This document shows, piece after piece, positions 56,447 to 64,000 of a DNA stretch of 64,000 bases (positions are counted from its first letter, which is position 1; each line of letters opens with the position of its first letter). The notes below the pieces were generated by a model. The model searched no databases. It was not told where the DNA came from and worked only from the letters and a program-made list of their open reading frames with translations. Source of the stretch: JAWKTV01 sp041398905 (lineage in GTDB: Bacteria > Planctomycetota > Planctomycetia > Planctomycetales > Planctomycetaceae). The stretch spans positions 186,001-250,000 of the forward strand of contig JAWKTV010000004.1 in the NCBI GenBank assembly GCA_041398905.1. Direction: 5' to 3'. Position numbers and translations under genes: made by a program.

Positions 56447-58552
56447 ATGTCGATCGATACCCTGCCCGCCGATCAACTCCCGCATACCGTTGGCCCGACC
56501 AACAGCGCGCAGTTGCTATTGGAACTGCTGCAGCTCGCGGATCGCAGCCAGCGCGAGACCGCGGAGTTCCAGGTCACGCCGGCCGAGGGGATCGTCTGTC
56601 CGTGGACGCTGAAGCGACTGCTGGCGGCGCTCGCTCTCCGTGACGAAGCGACGGTCCTGCACGCCCGGCGGGTGGCCTTGCTGTCTGTTGGCATCGCGAC
56701 GCATCTGGGCTGGGACGATGACGCTGTGAGCAAGCTGGAAGTCGCGGCCCTGCTGCACGACGTCGGCAAGCTGGGAATTCCCGATCATATCCTGCACAAA
56801 CCTGGTCGGCTCAACCCCGACGAAGTCGAATACGTGCTGCTCCACCATCACATCGCCGTCGATCTGCTGCAGGCGTGCCGGATCGATTCGGAGATCGTGG
56901 AGATGGTCTGGGCGTCGCACACGCATGGCCGCGAGGCGACCGAAGAAGCGTCGCCGGAGCGCGGCTGCGTCTCTCAAGGCGCGCGAGTGCTCGCCATCGC
57001 CGACGCTTACGACTCGCTGCGGAACGATCAGGTGTACCGCAAAGGGAAGTCGCACAACGAGGTGATGCGGCTGCTGAACGACCAGTCCGGCAAGCCTTAC
57101 GATCGAAACATCGTTTCCACGTTCGATCGCTGGATTTGCCACGAGGGTCAGTCCTTTCTGGCCCATGAGGCGGCGCATCGGCTCGCTAGCACCATCATGC
57201 CGAGCATCAACGCGCTGACCACCCGACATGTGAGTGAACTGAGCCACGTGTTCTCGTTCCTGTACACGCTGGAATCGCTTTACGACGGATTCTGTCTGCT
57301 GGACGAACACTCGCGGTTCGTGGTGTGGAATCACGGGATGCAGTCGCTGACGGGCATGTCGTCTCAGCAAATGATCGGCGAAGCGTACGGGCGTCGACTG
57401 CTTAACCTGTCCAGCACCAAGGGAACGCCGTTGTCCGACCGTGACTGCCCGGTCAACAAGGTCATCTCACGTGGTGTCCCGAATTTCCAGACATTGAAGA
57501 TCGAGAACCGCCGGGCGGCACAGTGGACCGAGGTCGAGGTGCAGGCCTTGCCGTTGCTGCGACAGAATGGCACTCCGGCCGGGGCCGCCCTCATCTTCCG
57601 CGACTGCTCGCCATCCAAGCAGAACCCGGGCCGCTACCGCGAACTCCAGCAGGCCGCCCGTCGCGATCCGCTGACCGGCGTCGGCAATCGCGGCGAAATG
57701 GAGTCCCGCCTCAGTCGAATGTACGACGGCCTCAAGGGCAGCCCCGTCGAATCCTCCCCGTTCAGCCTCATCTTTCTGGACCTCGATCATTTCAAGAGCG
57801 TCAACGACACCTACGGCCACGCCACCGGTGATCGCGTGCTCGTGAAGCTCACTCGCCTCATCGAAGACGAGCTCTATTCTGGCGAAACCATCTGCCGGTT
57901 CGGCGGAGAAGAGTTCGTCATTCTTTGTCCTGAGACCCGGCTGGCGGATGCGGAGACCCGCGCCGAACGCCTGCGGTCGGCGGTGAGCGCCAACGAACTC
58001 GCCAAGCCCGACCCGGTTGTGATCACCGCCTCGTTCGGCGTCGCTCAGATCGAAGCGGGCGACACCATCGAAACACTCATCGAGCGCGCTGATCAGGCGC
58101 TGTACGATGCGAAAAAGGGCGGTCGCAACCGCGTCTGTTCGCGGTCGACAACGCGGCCGACCCCCGAGCAGAAGACCGCCAAGAAGTCCACCGGTGAGTT
58201 GATTCACATTCACGAGTTCCAGGCGCGGGTCGCGGCCGACATGGTGATGTTCAAGCTGTCGGGCTTCGTCGACGAAGCCAAAGTGTCGATCCAGTCGGTG
58301 AAGCCCAACCGCATTGTTCTCCACGCGGGATCGAAGGGACTGCTGGGCGGCTGGGGCAAGACTCCCGAACGCCAACCGGTGAAGCTGGTGGTTGAAATCG
58401 GCGACCCGCATCACGACGGCCGCTGGAACGCCGAGTTCGTGAAGATCACCGCCACCATCACTCCGCGATGTCACTGCCGCAAGCGAGATTCGTTCGAGAC
58501 TCGCGCTCAGCGGCTGGTCACCGAACTGCGATCGTACTTCGCGATCGGGTGA
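56447..58552 (+). CDS. HD-PAS-GGDEF signalling protein
   Basis: 701 residues. An HD phosphohydrolase domain has its HD pair at His104-Asp105 (LLHDVGKLGIPDHIL), but where HD-GYP proteins have the GYP loop the sequence reads HTHGREATEEASPERGCVSQ, so the GYP motif is missing. A PAS-like domain (~residues 270-390) follows. The GGDEF domain has LDLDHFKSVNDTYGH and the active-site variant GGEEF (486-490) and lacks the RxxD inhibitory site just upstream, so diguanylate cyclase activity is plausible. A ~140-residue C-terminal domain is unrecognised. There is no membrane segment. The HD part may be regulatory or act on another nucleotide. Confidence 0.88.
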   Translation: MSIDTLPADQLPHTVGPTNSAQLLLELLQLADRSQRETAEFQVTPAEGIVCPWTLKRLLAALALRDEATVLHARRVALLSVGIATHLGWDDDAVSKLEVAALLHDVGKLGIPDHILHKPGRLNPDEVEYVLLHHHIAVDLLQACRIDSEIVEMVWASHTHGREATEEASPERGCVSQGARVLAIADAYDSLRNDQVYRKGKSHNEVMRLLNDQSGKPYDRNIVSTFDRWICHEGQSFLAHEAAHRLASTIMPSINALTTRHVSELSHVFSFLYTLESLYDGFCLLDEHSRFVVWNHGMQSLTGMSSQQMIGEAYGRRLLNLSSTKGTPLSDRDCPVNKVISRGVPNFQTLKIENRRAAQWTEVEVQALPLLRQNGTPAGAALIFRDCSPSKQNPGRYRELQQAARRDPLTGVGNRGEMESRLSRMYDGLKGSPVESSPFSLIFLDLDHFKSVNDTYGHATGDRVLVKLTRLIEDELYSGETICRFGGEEFVILCPETRLADAETRAERLRSAVSANELAKPDPVVITASFGVAQIEAGDTIETLIERADQALYDAKKGGRNRVCSRSTTRPTPEQKTAKKSTGELIHIHEFQARVAADMVMFKLSGFVDEAKVSIQSVKPNRIVLHAGSKGLLGGWGKTPERQPVKLVVEIGDPHHDGRWNAEFVKITATITPRCHCRKRDSFETRAQRLVTELRSYFAIG

Positions 58553-58601
58553 ATCACCGTCGACGCGAATCGGGAGTCGAGTGACAAAGTCACTCTGGCC
58601 G

Positions 58602-61600
58602 TCAGTCGGTCCGCAGTCCCGTCAGCACCGACCACCGCGTCGCTTCGCGGGCCGCCAGCAACGGGGCCAGCATTCCGACCATCAGCACCAGTCCGAGCAG
58701 CGCGACCAGCGACGCCCAGGGGACATCCGCACCGGTGGTCGTCAGGTGCGGTGCCATCGCCAGCACCGCTGAAGCCGCTCCCGCCAGCAGACCGCAGCCG
58801 AGCAGAAACACGTTCTCGGCGAACACCAGATACAGCACTGACCGGTCACGAAAGCCAACCGCACGCAATAGCGACAACTCCTTCCGGCGTTCCAGTACGT
58901 TTCGCAGCATCACGGTCGCCAGGCCAATCGTTCCCAGCAGCAGTCCCAGGCCGCCCAGCGTCTGGAAGGTCGAGAGGTAGGTGTTCTGCACCGCGAGGAA
59001 CCCGGCAAGCTGTTCCGACACGGACGCCACGTCGAATCCGCTGCCATCGAGCTGCGATTCCAGCAGTTCCGCCGCGTCTCGCGACCGTTCGGGGGGAACC
59101 TCGATCAGGAAGTAGCGAAAGCCGGTGACCTCCGGGAACATCTGCTGAAAACGCTCCTCGGAGACGAGCAGCATCCCTTGAAAGATACTGCCGTCGAACA
59201 TGCCGCGAACTTCGAGTTCCGCCCGCTCCAGCGTCGACTCCGGCATCGTGTCGGCAGGAACTTCGATCTTGCCGCCGACTCCCTTCTTCAGCGAATACAT
59301 CAGCGTGTTCATGTCGCCCAGCGCTGGGATCGCGTCAGCTTCGGTCGGTTCGAGAAGCGACAGCCACGGATGTTCGCCCGGAGTATCGGCGAACTTGAAC
59401 CGCTCCTGACGATCGAACTCCCGCAGCACGTCCGCCGGCACGCCCAAAATGGTCGGCAGCCGTGTCTGGTAGAGGTTGCGGCAGCTCGCGTCATCGCCCG
59501 CCCGCATCCGGAATGGGACCACCTTCAATGAATTCCACAGCTCCCGATCCGCCGCGGATTCGAGCCTGACGCCGGCTTTCGTACGACCTGCTTCCGCGTT
59601 CAGGTCATACAGAATCGGTTGTGAGGAGGTCGCCAGCAGGCTGAAGCCGCCGTTGCCGGAGCCGAGAACCGGCTCTTCACGTACAGGGTTCCGCCTCCCC
59701 GATGCGACGGCGACGATCACGAACACGGACGCCGCGATCAGGCAGACCGTCAGTAGACTCCGTGCGCGATTGCGACTCGCATTCCGGACCGCCAGCCGTG
59801 ACAGTGCGACCGTCCCGGCTCCCGACACCGCCGACCCGACATCCCGCGTCAGCATCCACGCCAGCACCGCGCACGTACCTGTGAGCGAAGCGATGCCGAC
59901 CAAAAAGAACGCTACAACTTTCCACGAGAACCCGCCGAACGCCTCACTGCCGGGCACAAGGCCGGCGAGCGAGAGGACCAGCAACAGCCCGGCGGTCGTC
60001 AGTGAAATCGCCGCCACCCGACCGGCGCGGGATGGCCGGCTCCCGTCGGCTGCTGTCGTCCCGACCTCGGTGACGCCATGCAGTTGATCGCGGGGCGAGA
60101 TGTGCGCGATCCGCCGCATACCCCACCAAATCGCCAGCAGCCCCATCAGCGTGCCGCAGGCGAGTCCGGTCCACAGGCTGATTGGTCGCCACGTGACGAA
60201 CAGGAACCGCGTGCCGACGGCGCCGAACCACCATGTCTTGAGGCCGTACACCATCAGGTGCGCGTACCCGATCGCCGCGATCACGCCCACGACTCCGCCG
60301 CAGACCGCGAGCAGCCCCCCCTGCCAGAGCATCTGCCGCCGGACTTGTCGCGGCGTGAAGCCAACCGCCGACAGGAGTCCCAGTTCTTGCATCCGGTATT
60401 CGACGCTCAATCGAAACAGCAGTCCGACGAGCAACAGCGCCGCCACAATCAGGAACATGCTGAACCCCAGGAACAGACCAGTGAAATCATTCGTCCCGGT
60501 CGCGGCGGCAAGGCCAATTCGCTTGACCGGCACAAACGCCAGCCCGGTGTCGTTCACGGTCAGCTTCTTCAGGAAGTCTCGAGTGAACTCGGCCTTCGCC
60601 TCTTCGAGCGATGCCCCTTCTCGCGGCGCGACTCGCAGGGACGTCAGCGAACCATACCGGCTCCGCCAGATGCGCTGGGCACGCTCCAGGCTCACGAACA
60701 CTTTTGGCGTCGCCTTGTGCTCCTTCCAGAACTCGTCATCTCGATCGGTGATGGCATCCTTGTCGAGTGGGAACGGCTCGCGCCAATCACCATAGGTTTG
60801 TACGTCGGTGATCCCCTCAACCTCCGGCGTAAGTCCTCGATCCGCAGCCGGGCCAGCGAGCTTGACGATGCCGTCGATTCGCAGCCGGGCCTTGGCGACC
60901 GGCAGCTCACCACGATCGCCGACTTCGTGATACTCGATCGGCACAGTATTCCCGACGGCGATCAATGTGCCATCGCCGCCGACTCCAACAAGGTCATCCG
61001 CGAGCCAGTCGTTGATGACCGCGGCGATCGGCGCGTTCGCATCACTGGCGTCGCCGCCAGCGGTCGGAAACTTGCCGTCGATCAACTCGAACGGTCCAAA
61101 CGGAGTCGGGTCATCGAAGTCGACTCCGGCAACGACGGAGTACATGGAGTACCCCGCCGCCTGTTCGCCTTCCTTGTGGCTTGGCGTTCCGATCTGATTG
61201 AGCAGATAGACCAGTACGGGCGATGTCCGCCAATCCCGCTCCCGCGCTACTTCGCCCGCTATGTCCGACATACGGTCTTCCAGCAGCATCTGAGTACTCT
61301 CGAACGCGAAGTAGTCACGGTCGGCATGCTCCGTCAACTTGAGGCCCAAGTCCGTGAGCTGCAGCGCATGGGTCAACTCTTGCGTCAGGACCTCGTTTTC
61401 ACCCCCGCCGGTCGCTCCGAGAGTTTCGATCCACGGGCCGCCGCCGCCGGCAAAAAACGCGTTCACCCGCGCCGGCCGGCCGACCGGCGAACGACGGGTC
61501 GGGAGAATCTCCGAGAGTCCAAGCTGCTGCTGCAACGTTTCCAGCGGTACGAACGCATTGAGCGGCAACTGTTGAGACGGATTGAGACCGAACCGGCCCA

Positions 61601-62180
61601 GCGTGGTCGTGTCGTCCGCGATGCCGGCCACCTTGAGCGTCAGTTCCGAGACTGTTTCGTCGCGATCGCCGAACAGCGAGTCGCGGGGGATCGATGGCGG
61701 AATCTCGATGACGAGTGTCACCTCGTCACCCACGCTGGCGTTGAGCTGCGATGCGGTCCGCTCATTGAGCAGAACCTCGTTACCGGTCGGTACACTCAAG
61801 TCGCCGGGGTTCACCACTGGCCAGAACCGCTCGTCGATGGCGTAGACGTTGACGCTGCCGGCTCGAGTGATGCGACGCACCGGCTCGGTGACCTCCCGCG
61901 TGACCCCGGCGGGCATCACAATCGCCGGGGCGACGATCACGCCGTCCATCTCGTTCAAGGACTTCGCGAGGTCTTCGCGAATGAAGCGATGCCCGGTGAG
62001 CGCGTGGTCAACACCCCCCAGTCGCTGCACGCTCATCTGACGCAGACTGTCACGAACGGAATCGCCGACAATCAGTGCCCCGCCAATCACTGCCGTCGCG
62101 GCCACAACGCCGAGCAGAATCGCGAGGTTCGTCCGCCAGTAGTGCAGCAGACTGGAGCGGAGCAGCCGGAAGGAGGTCAT
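58602..62180 (-). CDS. Large FtsX-type ABC transporter permease
   Basis: 1192 residues from the ATG at 62180 (the open frame extends to 62285). It starts FRLLRSSLLHYWRTNLAILL followed by a first membrane helix, then a long outside domain of MacB type with VDHALTGHRFIREDL. An FtsX block (GLFLGFSMFLIVAALLLVGL) and VEYRMQELGLLSAVGFTPRQ follow, further helices, a second outside domain and a C-terminal FtsX block (ERRKELSLLRAVGFRDRSV). The layout is that of lipoprotein-release/MacB-like permeases with duplicated permease halves. No ABC ATPase gene is within the window beside it. It is probably involved in envelope lipid or lipoprotein handling. Confidence 0.9.
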   Translation of the reverse strand: MTSFRLLRSSLLHYWRTNLAILLGVVAATAVIGGALIVGDSVRDSLRQMSVQRLGGVDHALTGHRFIREDLAKSLNEMDGVIVAPAIVMPAGVTREVTEPVRRITRAGSVNVYAIDERFWPVVNPGDLSVPTGNEVLLNERTASQLNASVGDEVTLVIEIPPSIPRDSLFGDRDETVSELTLKVAGIADDTTTLGRFGLNPSQQLPLNAFVPLETLQQQLGLSEILPTRRSPVGRPARVNAFFAGGGGPWIETLGATGGGENEVLTQELTHALQLTDLGLKLTEHADRDYFAFESTQMLLEDRMSDIAGEVARERDWRTSPVLVYLLNQIGTPSHKEGEQAAGYSMYSVVAGVDFDDPTPFGPFELIDGKFPTAGGDASDANAPIAAVINDWLADDLVGVGGDGTLIAVGNTVPIEYHEVGDRGELPVAKARLRIDGIVKLAGPAADRGLTPEVEGITDVQTYGDWREPFPLDKDAITDRDDEFWKEHKATPKVFVSLERAQRIWRSRYGSLTSLRVAPREGASLEEAKAEFTRDFLKKLTVNDTGLAFVPVKRIGLAAATGTNDFTGLFLGFSMFLIVAALLLVGLLFRLSVEYRMQELGLLSAVGFTPRQVRRQMLWQGGLLAVCGGVVGVIAAIGYAHLMVYGLKTWWFGAVGTRFLFVTWRPISLWTGLACGTLMGLLAIWWGMRRIAHISPRDQLHGVTEVGTTAADGSRPSRAGRVAAISLTTAGLLLVLSLAGLVPGSEAFGGFSWKVVAFFLVGIASLTGTCAVLAWMLTRDVGSAVSGAGTVALSRLAVRNASRNRARSLLTVCLIAASVFVIVAVASGRRNPVREEPVLGSGNGGFSLLATSSQPILYDLNAEAGRTKAGVRLESAADRELWNSLKVVPFRMRAGDDASCRNLYQTRLPTILGVPADVLREFDRQERFKFADTPGEHPWLSLLEPTEADAIPALGDMNTLMYSLKKGVGGKIEVPADTMPESTLERAELEVRGMFDGSIFQGMLLVSEERFQQMFPEVTGFRYFLIEVPPERSRDAAELLESQLDGSGFDVASVSEQLAGFLAVQNTYLSTFQTLGGLGLLLGTIGLATVMLRNVLERRKELSLLRAVGFRDRSVLYLVFAENVFLLGCGLLAGAASAVLAMAPHLTTTGADVPWASLVALLGLVLMVGMLAPLLAAREATRWSVLTGLRTD

Positions 62181-62599
62181 GGGCGGTTCGGTCGCCAGGT
62201 GGAAGGAGTGCAGCGTCGTTGTCGATGCGTGGTTGCGTGAGTCGCTGCGCAGCGTGTTGGTGTCCACGCGACCCGGTCGCCCCAAAGCGACCGGGTCGCT
62301 CGCTCACGCGCGCTGCCGGTCGCTGCCAGTCTTGATCTGACCGCGGCGAACGGAGCGAACTGCGTCATTGTATCTGGTCAGGACGATCGGGCGACCCGGA
62401 CACCTTTGAACCTCACATTCGCGGGTGCGGTTGCCACTTGGCGGGGTTGGGGAATTCAACGCGGAGTCGTCAGGTCTCCGAGATGCGGCGATCCCTCGCC
62501 GCACAGGAGTGCTACCCCCCGGACATCCGGCTGACTAGGATATTTGGCGACGACCTTCGCCCGATTCGCTCTCACTCCTCACACGCCCGAAGCCGCATC
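62181..62599. other. Divergent intergenic region between the ABC permease and lutB
   Basis: About 420 bp. It holds the perfect 13-bp hairpin at 62268-62299 listed separately and the promoters of both genes. No gene is visible. Confidence 0.5.
62268..62299. promoter_or_regulatory. Perfect 13-bp inverted repeat in the ABC permease leader
   Basis: GCGACCCGGTCGC (62268-62280) and GCGACCGGGTCGC (62287-62299) form a perfect stem with a 6-base loop. It lies 88-119 bp before the permease start, in the divergent region. As a terminator it would be out of place, so a leader structure, an operator or a terminator/attenuator of the permease transcript are alternatives. Confidence 0.4.
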
Positions 62600-63982
62600 G
62601 TGAGCACCGCCACCAGCCATCCCGCCAAGGCCGCCAAGTTTGTCGCCAACGACGAGCGGGCCCACTGGCATGACCGTGCCTTATGGTTCGTGCGAGCGAA
62701 GCGTGACCGCGCGGCCGCCACTATCCCCGAATGGGAAGAACTTCGCGAGCAGGCGTCGCGGATCAAGCAGGTCGCGCAGTCCAACCTGGCGGAACTGCTC
62801 GAACAGTTCGAGGCGCAGGCGCAGGCTCGCGGCGCGGTCGTCCACTGGGCGGCCGACGCCGCCGAGCACAACGCCATCGTCCTCGAGCTGCTCCAGCGGC
62901 ACGGTGTCAAGAAGCTCGTCAAGAGCAAGTCGATGCTGACGGAAGAGTGTCACCTCAACCCCTACCTCGAGCGACACGGCATCGAGGTGACTGACACCGA
63001 CCTGGGTGAGTGGATCGTGCAGCTCCGCCGCGAGCCGCCCAGCCATATCGTGATGCCGGCCATTCACACCAAACGGGAGGAGATCGGGCAACTGTTTCAC
63101 GAGCACATCGGCACCGAAGCGGGTGCGACCGACCCCAACTACCTTGCGCGGGCCGCTCGCAACGAGCTTAGGCAACGTTTTCTCGCCGCCGATGCGGGGC
63201 TGACGGGCGTCAACTTCGCCATTGCTGAGACCGGCGGCTTCGTGGTTTGCACCAACGAAGGTAACGCCGACCTGGGAACCGCTCTGCCCGGACTGCATAT
63301 CGCCAGCATGGGTATGGAGAAGCTGATCCCGAAGGCGAAGGATCTTGGCGTCTTCCTGCGGCTGCTGGGCCGCTCGGCGACCGGGCAGCCGATCACGACA
63401 TACTCGACGCATTTCCACGGCCCGCGCGATGCCTCGAGCGAGCTGCACATCATTATCGTCGACAATGGTCGCAGCGAGATTCTGGGCAGCGAAGACTTTC
63501 GGCGTTCGCTGCACTGCATCCGCTGCGGCGCCTGCATGAATACTTGTCCCGTCTATCGTCGCAGCGGCGGGCATTCTTACAGCAACACCGTCCCCGGGCC
63601 GATCGGGTCGGTCCTCGCCCCCTCCGCCAACCCGGCTCAGCACTCGTCGCTCCCCTACGCCTGCTCACTGTGTGGCAGTTGCGACGATGTCTGCCCCGTG
63701 AAGATCGACCTGCATGTGCAGCTCTACACCTGGCGAAGCAAGCTGGCGATGAAAGGGCTGCTCGCCCGCAGCAAGGCGTGGTCGATGAAGTTCGCCGGCA
63801 AGGTACTGGGGCGCGCCGGACTGTTCGCGTTCGTCGGAAGCATGGCTCGCTTCTGGCTGCCGAAGCTGCCCCGCTTCATGATCTACAACCGCTTCAACGA
63901 CTGGGGTCGCCAGCGCGAGATGCCGCCGATGCCCAGGCAGAGTTTCCGCCAGCAATGGAAGCAGCGGCAAGTGCGGAAGTGA
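62600..63982 (+). CDS. lutB: Lactate utilisation iron-sulfur protein LutB-like
   Basis: 460 residues from the GTG at 62600; the frame remains open upstream to 62438 but those residues look non-coding. LutB, with LutA and LutC, oxidises L-lactate. The N-terminal LUD domain runs through SMLTEECHLNPYLERHGIEV and ETGGFVVCTNEGNADL. Two 4Fe-4S ferredoxin-type clusters are present: CIRCGACMNTCPVY and CSLCGSCDDVCPVKIDLH. The C-terminal end has the usual DUF3390-like region (FNDWGRQREMPPMP). The gene ends 18 bp from the right edge, so lutC may follow outside. lutA is not upstream. Confidence 0.93.
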   Translation: MSTATSHPAKAAKFVANDERAHWHDRALWFVRAKRDRAAATIPEWEELREQASRIKQVAQSNLAELLEQFEAQAQARGAVVHWAADAAEHNAIVLELLQRHGVKKLVKSKSMLTEECHLNPYLERHGIEVTDTDLGEWIVQLRREPPSHIVMPAIHTKREEIGQLFHEHIGTEAGATDPNYLARAARNELRQRFLAADAGLTGVNFAIAETGGFVVCTNEGNADLGTALPGLHIASMGMEKLIPKAKDLGVFLRLLGRSATGQPITTYSTHFHGPRDASSELHIIIVDNGRSEILGSEDFRRSLHCIRCGACMNTCPVYRRSGGHSYSNTVPGPIGSVLAPSANPAQHSSLPYACSLCGSCDDVCPVKIDLHVQLYTWRSKLAMKGLLARSKAWSMKFAGKVLGRAGLFAFVGSMARFWLPKLPRFMIYNRFNDWGRQREMPPMPRQSFRQQWKQRQVRK

Positions 63983-64000
63983 TCGGGAATCACTCGGCTG

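Noticed and set aside
60078..62240. A 720-residue plus-strand open frame opposite the FtsX permease gene
   Set aside because: High-GC antisense shadow: low-complexity, Arg/Gln-rich translation with no domain, wholly inside a clear permease gene. The same holds for long antisense frames at 2494-3819, 12755-14305 and 34594-35658.

Overview
The window looks like chromosomal DNA of a planctomycete (Planctomycetes/Planctomycetota). The signs are a PSCyt1-DUF1549-DUF1553 protein, two secreted sulfatases, a DUF1559 pilin-like gene, a DUF1080 protein, an isolated formylmethanofuran dehydrogenase subunit C gene, a Ser/Thr kinase with a secreted beta-helix, and high GC. No plasmid, phage, transposase, integrase or CRISPR signature was seen. 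Genes are mostly single or in short same-strand runs on both strands.

Left part (1-19.2 kb): secD (cut by the window edge) and yajC; a membrane Ser/Thr kinase interrupted by one base in a C-run; an alpha/beta hydrolase; an RNase HII-like nuclease; mnmE; a lipoprotein FKBP; sucC and sucD with a disrupted DUF4058-like gene between them; a zinc-ribbon protein; a secreted DUF1080-FKBP fusion; a two-gene hydroxyproline module (epimerase plus FAD oxidase); an orphan 170-aa protein; and a small lipoprotein.

Middle-left (19.2-26.7 kb): six adjacent genes on both strands are recognisable but broken by frequent small frameshifts or truncation-like reading changes: a DUF1559 pilin-like protein, a PQQ beta-propeller lipoprotein, a SASA esterase, a HemN-like radical SAM protein and recG, ending with the start of a sulfatase. 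The damage stops abruptly on both sides. Single frameshifts elsewhere sit in homopolymer runs, so base-calling error is a better explanation than a pseudogene island.

Middle (26.6-45.6 kb): sulfatase and a PSCyt1/DUF1549/DUF1553 protein (convergent), an FHA protein, a response regulator with a C-terminal zinc ribbon, a DUF6263-like secreted protein, a thioredoxin-trypsin fusion, folB, a padR regulator with a clear promoter and operator followed by a HAAS-domain/secretin-like membrane protein, fhcC, a glycosyltransferase 9, a GNAT acetyltransferase, a Q/N-rich secreted protein and a histidine kinase.

Right part (45.6-64 kb): a secreted trypsin-like protease with a textbook terminator, an MMPL/RND exporter, a small sigma/anti-sigma-like protein, tRNA-Leu(GAG) followed by a perfect 15-bp hairpin, an SGNH-like protein lacking the nucleophilic serine, a second sulfatase translationally adjacent to folK, proC, an HD-PAS-GGDEF protein, a large FtsX-type permease, and lutB. 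The most unusual items are the thioredoxin-protease fusion, the DUF1080-FKBP fusion, the PadR/HAAS regulatory unit, and a zinc-ribbon module shared by two unrelated proteins.
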